Position numbers and translations under genes: made by a program
Shown here: one piece after another, positions 8,365 to 17,000 of the stretch
How positions within the stretch are numbered: the first letter of the stretch is position 1
How the letters are laid out: every line of letters begins with the position of its first letter
Assembly (NCBI GenBank): GCA_036172455.1
Contig: JAXKVY010000002.1
Coordinates: 62,001-126,000 of the forward strand
Direction: 5' to 3'
Length of the DNA: 64,000 nucleotides
Source: Candidatus Izemoplasma sp.
GTDB taxonomy: Bacteria; Bacillota_I; Bacilli_A; Izemoplasmatales; Izemoplasmataceae
Notes under the pieces: model-generated
Seen by the model: the letters and a program-made list of their open reading frames with translations, nothing else
Told to the model about the DNA's origin: nothing
Database searches by the model: none

Positions 8365-9111
8365 TTAGTTCTCTCCGACTAGTGCTTTAACTTGCTCAAT
8401 ATGTTTTATCTTAACATCTTCTGGCATGTTACATTGCTTAACTAAATCAATTAGATATGCTTCTTTCATATCTATTGTAAGTATATCAATATCTCGTCGT
8501 TCTTTATTTTTAACAAATTTAATTGCATCACGATATTGAAATACATTGTGATTCTTGCCAACATTAATCTTGCTGAGTTTGCTATTATTTGAGAAGACTG
8601 TTACTGGAATAATTGAATCACTTTTGATACTAAGATACTTTTCAATTGCCTTTGTGTGCACATAATTTTGACGTAGCGGATTATAAAACTTATTCTTTAC
8701 CCATTTATTTAAGACTTGAGTCCAATATCTATCTCTTTCCGAACCGTATATGTATCCTGAATAATTTTTCATTTCAAATACATATATACCTTTTGTTGAA
8801 ACTGCGATTACATCAATCTCAGTTGAATCAGTATTAACATTTTCTAAATAAATATTGGTCAGTACAGATTTTTTATCAAAGGTTCTTATCAATTTCCTAT
8901 ACAAAATAAATTCCCCATAGTTTCCTTTATCAAAATAGGTTTTTATAAAACTATTTCCTGATTTTTCTTTGTACCTTGATGTATAAAATGTGATTAAATC
9001 AAACGAAAATACTATAATTCTAAATATTAATTTTATGATAGTTTTAATAATCAATATGATTAATAATACTAGTTGTTCAGCTGTATCTTGTTTTTTTCTT
9101 CTTCTGGCCAT
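8365..9111 (-). CDS. Membrane-anchored NERD-domain nuclease-like protein
   Basis: 248 aa. A basic N-terminus (MARRRKKQ) is followed by a hydrophobic segment at residues about 13-40, so it is probably tethered to the membrane. The NERD (nuclease-related) domain follows: GNYGEFILYRKLI, then EIDVIAVSTKGIYVFEMKNY. The Asp of EIDVI and the Glu-x-Lys of FEMKN are the PD-(D/E)xK-like active-site residues, and both are present. NERD proteins are DNA- or RNA-processing nuclease relatives common in defence and mobile regions; no substrate can be assigned. It sits 28 bases downstream of the MazG-like gene, suggesting one transcript. The start is ATG at 9111 behind AAGGAA. Confidence 0.8.
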   Translation of the reverse strand: MARRRKKQDTAEQLVLLIILIIKTIIKLIFRIIVFSFDLITFYTSRYKEKSGNSFIKTYFDKGNYGEFILYRKLIRTFDKKSVLTNIYLENVNTDSTEIDVIAVSTKGIYVFEMKNYSGYIYGSERDRYWTQVLNKWVKNKFYNPLRQNYVHTKAIEKYLSIKSDSIIPVTVFSNNSKLSKINVGKNHNVFQYRDAIKFVKNKERRDIDILTIDMKEAYLIDLVKQCNMPEDVKIKHIEQVKALVGEN

Positions 9112-9139
9112 AGTTGTATTCCTTACTTTTATTAATGTC

Positions 9140-9466
9140 TTATAACTTGGTATATTTTTTTGAAGAACCGTATGCTTTACTTACAGGGTACTTCTTTTTA
9201 TTGTCTTCAATCTTACGATGTGTCTCTTTTATTAAATCAATGTCTAAATCATGACATAGCAATAATAGATATCCAAAGATATCCGCAACTTCATCTTTGA
9301 CATTGTCTATATCAGCATGTTCATTTCCCCACTGATAGTTTTCTAATAGTTCAGTGGCTTCTATGACAATACTTTTTGTTAGGTTCTCTGGTGTGTGAAA
9401 TTGTTTCCAATCACGCTCTTCTCTAAACTGTTTAAGTTTTTGTAGTAGCTCATTAATTTCTTTCAT
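9140..9466 (-). CDS. MazG-like nucleoside triphosphate pyrophosphohydrolase
   Basis: 108 aa of the all-alpha NTP pyrophosphatase (MazG/dCTPase-like) fold. These enzymes hydrolyse (d)NTPs to monophosphates. The metal-binding helix motifs are visible as EATELLE (residues about 36-42) and DEVADIFGYLLLLC (about 59-72), and WKQFHTPENLTKSIVIEATE is typical of the short dCTPase-like group. Its start overlaps the 3' end of the GIY-YIG/DUF2075 helicase gene by 14 bases, so the two are translationally coupled. The pairing suggests a joint role such as nucleotide depletion or processing linked to helicase action, but that is inference. Confidence 0.85.
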   Translation of the reverse strand: MKEINELLQKLKQFREERDWKQFHTPENLTKSIVIEATELLENYQWGNEHADIDNVKDEVADIFGYLLLLCHDLDIDLIKETHRKIEDNKKKYPVSKAYGSSKKYTKL

Positions 9467-11081
9467 CTTGCACCTCTTTTAAGCTGTTTTCTAAATATGT
9501 TCTAAAATTTTTGTTACATGCATACATGTAAATACCTTGTATCCCACGCGTCATCATCGTAACATAGATATTTTGAATATATTGTTTTAGATATTCTAAA
9601 TTTTTGATACTCGCTTTCCCATTACGATCGTAGTATTTATCTTTATCAATTACGATTGTTTTATTGATATGATCATAATCAATTTCTTCACCAAATATCA
9701 AAAATACATAGTTTAAATCATACCCTTGAATAGTATGGATACAACCCACTTCATGAATAGCATTTTCTGAATTTGGCCAATCGACTTGTTCAACATTCCA
9801 TTGTTTTTGAATACCTTCTATTTGGATATCAAATAGGGATGTATCTTTTTTAGATATCCAATCAAATGAATAACCTGAAACCATTCTTGTTAATCCATAC
9901 TCTTTTTCCTTTTGATACAACATATTATTAAATGTTTTAAACGAGTAAAACAACTGTACATCATATGATTCTATATCATAAGGTCCTCTAATGCGATTAT
10001 GCATTAAATCTCTAGCGTAACGAATAAATTCATTGCCACCTTTAACACGATGTTGTTGTTCTAAGGAATAGGTTGTTATCGGTCGGTCATCTAATTCATC
10101 AACTTTTAATTCTTCAAACTTATTTTTTGGTATATCAGTCGGCTTAATGGATTGATTCGCATCATAAAATAAGATTTGATGTTTAGATTGTTGTAAGATC
10201 CAATCTAATTGATCACCTTTGTCTTTACTTAAACTCAAGTAATCATTAACTTTGTCAAAGGTATGATATTCTCCTCCCGCAGATAGGTTTTGTCGTCTTT
10301 TTAAACGGTGGGCTTCATCAACAATCAAGACAGTATAATCATGTTTTACTACTTGACTAGGTTTAATAATGTTTTTAGCATATAAACCATCAATACTTTT
10401 TGCAACGTTTCTCAATGTTTTGTACAAGGAGTCCATTGATACAACTAACGCAACATTATGACGCCCATATTGTTTCGCCAATTGTTTTAAAAAATACATT
10501 GCTAAGACAGTTTTTCCAGTTCCTGGATTTCCTTCAATAAAGGAAATTGAGCGACCTTCTTCTTTTATATCACTCATTACCATCTTAGAAATAGCAAATT
10601 GTTCTATTGATAATGACTTGTATGGTGAAAATTTAAACAGATCTGAATTTTCGATCTCAAAGACTGTTTTATCTGCAAGGTGTTTTGCTCTTAGTTTATC
10701 CCATATTGGTTCAACCAAACTTAAATACTGTGAGCGATCATAATATTCTTGATTACCAATTCCTCCATTAGCATTCAATATCTTAAACTTATTATCAGCC
10801 GCAAAGTAATTAATCAACTTAGCCTCAATATCCAAAACAGCTGATTTGTTAAATGTATCATTAACGATACAATGAGATCTATTTAAATGGCTTCTTGTAG
10901 GATTATCTAAATGTTGTTTCATACGTCTTCTGAAATTATTCGTTTCACCAACATATAATTCTTTACCGTTTTCTAGTAAATATACGACAGGCCAGTTATC
11001 ACCTTTAGAGAACGATTGTTCACTAGAGTCTTTTGTTGAATCAAATGCACCTTTGTTAAACTTGAACTCTTTTATATGCAT
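9453..11081 (-). CDS. GIY-YIG nuclease fused to DUF2075 (Schlafen-like) helicase/ATPase
   Basis: 542 aa from the ATG at 11081, chosen because GGAGGGG lies just upstream; a TTG four codons earlier is inside that site. Residues about 30-60 carry a GIY-YIG-type nuclease core (VVYLLENGKELYVGETNNF with RRRMKQH). A P-loop NTPase of the DUF2075 family follows, with Walker A EGNPGTGKTVLA (about 185), Walker B VLIVDEAHRLK (about 260) and the late helicase motifs GCIHTIQGYDL and YVTMMTRG. DUF2075 proteins are superfamily-1-like helicases or ATPases often found in defence loci. All motifs look intact. The enzyme is encoded with, and overlaps, a MazG-like hydrolase. Confidence 0.85.
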   Translation of the reverse strand: MHIKEFKFNKGAFDSTKDSSEQSFSKGDNWPVVYLLENGKELYVGETNNFRRRMKQHLDNPTRSHLNRSHCIVNDTFNKSAVLDIEAKLINYFAADNKFKILNANGGIGNQEYYDRSQYLSLVEPIWDKLRAKHLADKTVFEIENSDLFKFSPYKSLSIEQFAISKMVMSDIKEEGRSISFIEGNPGTGKTVLAMYFLKQLAKQYGRHNVALVVSMDSLYKTLRNVAKSIDGLYAKNIIKPSQVVKHDYTVLIVDEAHRLKRRQNLSAGGEYHTFDKVNDYLSLSKDKGDQLDWILQQSKHQILFYDANQSIKPTDIPKNKFEELKVDELDDRPITTYSLEQQHRVKGGNEFIRYARDLMHNRIRGPYDIESYDVQLFYSFKTFNNMLYQKEKEYGLTRMVSGYSFDWISKKDTSLFDIQIEGIQKQWNVEQVDWPNSENAIHEVGCIHTIQGYDLNYVFLIFGEEIDYDHINKTIVIDKDKYYDRNGKASIKNLEYLKQYIQNIYVTMMTRGIQGIYMYACNKNFRTYLENSLKEVQDERN

Positions 11082-11314
11082 AGGCCCCTCCAATCAAGAG
11101 TTATTATTTATCATTATGTGTATTTTACCATGAGTGTGTGATTCATTCAATGTTACTATGAGTTTACTAGTTTGCTATTTCCATTTCTATATTTTTTATT
11201 AAAACCATGACATATATTAAACTTAAATAAATCTATAGCTCAGGAACATTGAACACACTGATAATTATTTGTAATCAATCAAAAACAATCATAAGGATTA
11301 TTGCTCTTCCTAAT

Positions 11315-12637
11315 TCATTCTTTTATATATGCTTTGTATGAACTTGGTATTAACTCACACTCTTCTTCTAGTGATCCATTGAACTTGTAAAACATTGGTT
11401 GATTTGAATCTAAATTATAAACGCGGTAAATCCAATAATTATCTTTCTTTTCAATCGAAGTATCCACTTCATTTTTACTCACATCAAAAGGATGGCTTTT
11501 ACCTAAAGTGGTGCCTTTAACTTCAATATACTTATCATTGCCATTTTCATCAAAAGATAGAATATCATACCCAAAATTATCAGCTTCTTTTGCGACCCAC
11601 TTTACTTTATTGGCTAAATCTTCTCTGCCAATACTTATGAGATAATTCTTCTCATAAGCTTCTACTAGTTTTTCTGCAAAATACCCTTTTTTAATATCTC
11701 TTTCTGCTTTTTTAAGATAATCTGTTTTCTTATAACGAACTCTTTTCTTATTTGTGTTTGGTTTATTTGATTTTATGGGTGGGGCATCTTCGATTATCAT
11801 CATGTCTGCTTCTGATAACCCTTCTGCTTCTAGAATTGATTCAAGTATTGTTTCTTCATCTTCTGAAATTTCAAAGATATCATCAATATGATCTGATTTA
11901 TATTCATCACTAATAAATTGATTTAGATATCTTCCTAATTCATTACTAATCTTAAATAAGTACCCTACATTCCCATTTCCAGTTTCTTTTTTAAAGGGAC
12001 TATATTTATCCGTAAGCATAGGTCGGATAATATCAATATGATCTTTAATTTTGATACCATCATCAACCATGTAGTAATCTACATCAACTAACCATCCTTC
12101 ATTAATCCAAAGATCATTGTCAAATGGGTTAGGAGCAAGAATGGCTTTCTTTTCAACAATACCTTTTGCATTGACACGATTATTCACAATACTAAAAACA
12201 ATATCTCCAGGCTGACAAGCAGTTAAATTTTTCCAATGAAATTTGGGATCAGATCCATTTTTACTCTTTCTAGGCGCCCATAAAATACCTTCTTTGTACT
12301 CCTCTTTATAAGTTTTGCCTTGGAAAACTATAAAATACTGCGGACCTTCTTGCTTGGAATTTTTGATTAGCCTAAATTCTTGATTTGGAGTGACCTTCTC
12401 ATATTTTGATTCAAATAAGTATTCTCCAGAATGCATCGCAATATCACTGTCTTTTGAATATTTGTAAATGGTGTCTCGAATCTTCGCCTTTTTGGCAGTT
12501 TCACTAGCATAATTGTTAAAAATCGCTTGACTATTTTGACTATCAATAATATGATTCTGTATATTATTGAGCTTTACAAAGCCTTTATGAACTAAATAAT
12601 TTTTCACCAAGTTTATAATTGTTTGTTCTTGTGTCAT
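11315..12637 (-). CDS. DUF3883 (NO VEIN C-terminal) nuclease-like protein with PUA/EVE-like sensor region
   Basis: 440 aa in three parts. Residues 1-85 look like a winged-helix DNA-binding region. Residues about 95-235 (WAPRKSKNGSDPKFHW, then CQPGDIVFSIVNNRVNAKGI) resemble an EVE/PUA-type base-reading fold. The C-terminus (about 320-420) is a DUF3883 domain with GYFAEKLVEAYEKNYL, FGYDILSFDENGNDKYIEVKG and a following basic segment. The D-x(n)-E-x-K pattern in YDILSF...YIEVKG is the PD-(D/E)xK nuclease signature. A base sensor joined to such a nuclease is a type IV restriction layout; the specific function is inference. A weakly conserved acidic linker separates the domains. Start ATG at 12637 with AAAGGGG upstream. 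Confidence 0.75.
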   Translation of the reverse strand: MTQEQTIINLVKNYLVHKGFVKLNNIQNHIIDSQNSQAIFNNYASETAKKAKIRDTIYKYSKDSDIAMHSGEYLFESKYEKVTPNQEFRLIKNSKQEGPQYFIVFQGKTYKEEYKEGILWAPRKSKNGSDPKFHWKNLTACQPGDIVFSIVNNRVNAKGIVEKKAILAPNPFDNDLWINEGWLVDVDYYMVDDGIKIKDHIDIIRPMLTDKYSPFKKETGNGNVGYLFKISNELGRYLNQFISDEYKSDHIDDIFEISEDEETILESILEAEGLSEADMMIIEDAPPIKSNKPNTNKKRVRYKKTDYLKKAERDIKKGYFAEKLVEAYEKNYLISIGREDLANKVKWVAKEADNFGYDILSFDENGNDKYIEVKGTTLGKSHPFDVSKNEVDTSIEKKDNYWIYRVYNLDSNQPMFYKFNGSLEEECELIPSSYKAYIKE

Positions 12638-12687
12638 AGTGTATTACCCCTTTTTAGAATCAATAATTTTCCACTAGCATATTTGTT

Positions 12688-13016
12688 TCACATGCTTTCA
12701 TCAACATGTAACAAGTACACTTTATCTTGAAATTTTCCCTTTTTTATATTTTTATCTTTTCTAGTCTTCTCGATAACTTCTTCACTAATTTTCATTACAG
12801 TAATTATATGCGACAATACTTCCTTAATGTCAGCTAACTCCTCGATAATATTTTTTGAGTTTTTGCTTCTATTAATTCTTGCGATTCCTCAATTAATTTT
12901 CTCTTTAATTCATGTACATATTCTGAATCAGACAATATTTTTGTTTTACAGTTCTTTCCTGCTTTTTCTATAATATCCGGTATGCCATCTCGAACGAGTT
13001 TATTATAAACTTTCAT
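12688..13016 (-). pseudogene. Second MazG-like pyrophosphohydrolase, frameshifted in a homopolymer
   Basis: The frame opens MKVYNKLVRDGIPDIIEKAG, the classic start of small MazG/phosphoribosyl-ATP-pyrophosphohydrolase-like proteins, continues to LIEESQELIEA, then stops early after 60 aa. In the next frame the family sequence continues perfectly: NIIEELADIKEVLSHIITVM, then EVIEKTRKDK and KKGKFQDKVYLL, ending at TGA (12688-12690). The shift lies in a run of six Ts at 12851-12856, where one base is missing. The full protein would be about 108 aa. The gene is 4 bases after the HNH gene, clearly the same operon. A sequencing or assembly error in the homopolymer is a real possibility. Confidence 0.85.
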
Positions 13017-13020
13017 TAAC

Positions 13021-13980
13021 CTATCCTTTCATATTGATATACAGTTTTTCTAATGAGTGATGCGTTAAAGAATATTCAATTTTTTTCCTTAATTTGTGGT
13101 TATCATGAATTGATTCCATTAATTCACTATTTCGCTTTTTGAGTTTCTCTATTTCCACTTTAGTAGGTGGTCTATTCCCTTTTTTCATATTGGTAGTAGA
13201 TTTCGTTACGACCAAGTTCCAAATTTCGTTCGTATAAATGAAACTCCATGGAATCACATGATCAATATGGATATCTTTTATATCAATGACTTCACCGGTA
13301 TAAAAATCTCTAACCTGTTCTTTATGATAATATTTTAACAATAAATTTTTATACTTTCTGAGGCTACTTCTTTTAATTTTCCTTTCAGAAGCTGCGTTTA
13401 CTTTCTGTGAAATTTTAGGTGCTAAGTTAAATCTTTCTAGTAGTTGTGCCCATTTATAGTTTAATAGTTTTGATAAGACAAATGCATACTCTTTCAAAGT
13501 TGCTATATCTGTCTGTTTGAACACTAAAAGTCTTTCTTTATCTAAAATTTCATAAATCATTAAAGTGCCTGTTTTAACGTTCCTGAATCTTGGGCAAACA
13601 TTTATACGTGCATTAGATAGAATTTTAGATATAACTTTTTTTAATAAGCGAGCATCTTTGTAGAAAAATGCCTCAACTTCATTCCATGGTTTTGGGTATG
13701 TATCAACTTCATTTTTGTAATACTCAATCAATACCTTTACTTGTTTTAGTATCACTGGGTTCTTCCCTTGGGATAGTCCAAAGAAGAAAGTTTGATTCCA
13801 ATAATACTTGATCATCTTTAATGCTATATCAGACTGTTTCATAATGACATTATCATCTTCTATAGAATACTCATTTAAATACGCACATTCAATAATGCCT
13901 CTTCCCCAAGCAGTTTTATATGTATTATCATTTTTCATTTCTTCAATAATTTTAATCCATTGCGATAAATAATTTTCCAT
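13021..13980 (-). CDS. HNH endonuclease partnered with the fusion helicase
   Basis: 319 aa. The first about 215 residues are an uncharacterised helical region rich in Lys and aromatics. An HNH nuclease domain follows at about residues 220-275: DFYTGEVIDIKDIHIDHVIP with NLVVTKSTTNMKKGNR. The catalytic DH pair and the downstream Asn are in place, and the pattern resembles the HNH of Cas9 and HNH_4 families. There is no zinc Cys pair. The start is ATG at 13980 with AGGAGGTG upstream, 44 bases after the large exonuclease-RecQ-UvrD gene and 4 bases before the MazG-like gene. This arrangement implies a three-gene unit. The function, probably DNA cleavage in anti-phage defence, is inferred from context. 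Confidence 0.75.
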   Translation of the reverse strand: MENYLSQWIKIIEEMKNDNTYKTAWGRGIIECAYLNEYSIEDDNVIMKQSDIALKMIKYYWNQTFFFGLSQGKNPVILKQVKVLIEYYKNEVDTYPKPWNEVEAFFYKDARLLKKVISKILSNARINVCPRFRNVKTGTLMIYEILDKERLLVFKQTDIATLKEYAFVLSKLLNYKWAQLLERFNLAPKISQKVNAASERKIKRSSLRKYKNLLLKYYHKEQVRDFYTGEVIDIKDIHIDHVIPWSFIYTNEIWNLVVTKSTTNMKKGNRPPTKVEIEKLKKRNSELMESIHDNHKLRKKIEYSLTHHSLEKLYINMKG

Positions 13981-14024
13981 GAAACACCTCCATATAGCAT
14001 AGGTCTAACATTTTATCTTATTGA

Positions 14025-17000
14025 TTAATTCTCTTTTTGATATATTACGCGGGGTAAAGGTATCCAATAATATTTATCGCTGTCACTATCGTACCATTTC
14101 ACAATATATTTAACATATGCCTTAGATAGTCTATATCCTTTTTCTAACTTGCTTTCTATATCTTCTTTCATTTTATTAGAAAAATATAAGGCATCCTTAC
14201 CTAAGTATGTTAACTTATTCTCCTCAACATTAAGTTCTGTCCCTGTGTTTATCTTATTCATTATATGTTGAATATATTTGCCGCCACCGAGATTCACATC
14301 ATATAATGTCATTTGAACACTTAGAGATTGTGGTCGCTCATATATTTTTTGATCTTGAGTTATTTTAGAATATGGCAAATCATCAAATAAGTCAGTATTT
14401 GTTAATATTACAAGGTTACTTTTTGCTCTTGTCATAGAGACATATAATGCTCTTAAGGTTTCTTGATCATGCATTTCTTTATCTACAAGAAGAAACACAT
14501 TCTCAAACTCTCTTCCTTTCGATTTATGCATTGTTGAAACGGTGATTATACCGTTTTTTTCTTTGTATAAATCTTGTAAGTGCATTTCATCTAAATAGGT
14601 TTCTAAATCAACTCGGTACTTTTGATTAGGATATAATACATCAAATCCTAAAATGAGATTTTTAAGGTTTTCATGTAAATGATTATCTTTTTTACTTTTT
14701 AAGAACATTTGCGTTAATTCTTTCCATCGTCTTTTAGAAATCACATTATTATCTGAATCAAATAACCTTTTTAACTCATCGACCTCTTTTAACATCGATA
14801 AACGGTAGTTAGCATTATCTTGTATTAACGAGACATGAATACCGTGATCATCAAGTTCTCCAGCAATAATTTCAGATTGTTCATTTGTTGGCGTTAAAAT
14901 TGCGGTTGTTTTTTTACTATCCATACTTTTAATCATATTTAATAATGGTGAATATAAGTATTCTGACTGGTACTTATAGAGCAAGATATTTCCATCTTCT
15001 TTAGTGTAAGATACACCAGATTTCTCTTTAAATCGGTCTTTTATTTTACGAACAAATTTCTGCGTAAAATCAACTAAATTTGCTTTGCTTCTAAAGTTTA
15101 TACTTAACTCATATATTCTAGCGCCTTGCTTTGTGAGATCATAAAAATATTTAGCGTTTGATCCTCTAAAGGCATAGATGTTTTGATCATCATCTCCAAC
15201 TGCGATTATTTTAAGGCCGTTGTTCCATTCCATTAATGCTTTAATTAATTCATAGTCCGACTTACTCATGTCTTGTGCTTCATCAATGACTAGTGTCGTT
15301 TTATTAACTATGCTTTCAACAACATTTTTCTGTTCAATTTTAGCAATAGCACGCTTGAAAAGTTTATCATTATAATCAATGTTTCCAACCTCCCCTAACA
15401 CATCAAAACAAAATGAGTGAAATGTCTTGATATCCACATAATTAGCTTTTGGACCAATCAAGTTATAGAGTCTTTTTTTAAATACAATCGTGGCCGAGCG
15501 GCTAAATGTTAGCATCAATAATTGGTTAACTTTGACATCTTCAAGTTCTATTAACGAGGCAAGTTTATGGACTAATAATGTTGTTTTACCACTTCCTGGG
15601 CCTGCTAGTACAACAATATTTTCTTCTTTAGAGTTAATAATAGCTTGTTGTTCATTTGTTAAGGTTTTAAACAATTCATCATACTTACCCTGAGTCATGG
15701 GTCGATTAATAAAGTTTTTATACTCATCTGTGATATATTTATCCTCAAAGGCTTGATAAGATAAGTTAAAATAATCATCAACTAATTCTAATCCTTTTTG
15801 TTTATCTTCTTGCATGACACTAACAAAATGAATCAGTAGATGGACTTTCTTAATTTTATTCTGATAATACCGTTTAAAATAATCATAGTCTTCATCTTTA
15901 TATAATGTCCGAGCGCCTTGTTCAATCCGCTTTATTTTCATTGGGTTATAAAGCACTAAGAAACCACCATCTATAATGAGTGACCCAACACGGTTAATCA
16001 GTAACAGTGCTTGTTCACATTCTAGTAAACTAGTTGTTGAATTAAATAGACTAGGTTGTTCATTATAAGCGTTTTTTATTTGAACTAATGAATACCCTAT
16101 AGAATCTGTATTATGTGCAGCAAATTTTTTATACGAATAATTGATAATAAATTCTGTTAAACTTGCAAGGTTGCTTATATATGTCTCTATTTCTTCCTTG
16201 GGTTTTAATAATGATAAATATCTATGATGAACTTTTCTTGGTACTCGAGTTTCTCTGATATATTTTTGTTCTGACAAAAAGTTTATGACCCGTCTAAGAG
16301 CGTAACCATCTGATGCAGGAATATGCTCTTTGATTTCTGAGTTTAGTTTTTTCAGACTATAAAAATTCTTGTCATCATCAACTAAAGCAATAAACTTACG
16401 CATGATATTGATGTAATTTGTCATTACTTTTTGTGATTTATTCTTTTTGAAGTCTGTCGGTATTTGAACAACTAAGTCATCATCATCTTTGATAAGCTTA
16501 AAATCTTTTAAAATATTAATATATCTAATAATCTCACGCTTGGTTAAATCAAGTTCATCATATAAATCATCAATCATGGTAATAGGTTTAGACCCACGCT
16601 CTATCCGTGTTGTCTTATCAGTATATAATCGTGTCATGATTCGTTGTAATTGCATCTTTTCATTATCATCAAAGTTTTTAAGTTGTTCTATCTTCTTGGT
16701 AGCTTCCTTCATCGTTTTCGGGAGAATACTAGATGCGTAAACTGTGGCAGCATTTTCCTGTCGTTCAATATATTTTGCTTTTTCTAAAGCTAAAATACAT
16801 GTCTTAACTTTTGTGGTCTCATCAAAGATTGTGGTTTCTTCATCCCACCCTGTTCTACGGACAAGTTCTTTGGCTGAAATGGTTAAATGATTCTGTTGTT
16901 TAGTAGAGCTTCTAATGGCTTTCCATACCTGATTTATATCACTCTTTGTTAATTTTTGACTTGTGAGCAAACTAAAATGCGCTTCAACATCTTTTTCATC

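Noticed and set aside
9453-12637. Calling the GIY-YIG/DUF2075, MazG or DUF3883 genes a specific named defence system
   Set aside because: The domain content is suggestive, but I cannot match the exact gene set to a published system from memory, so only domains are stated.
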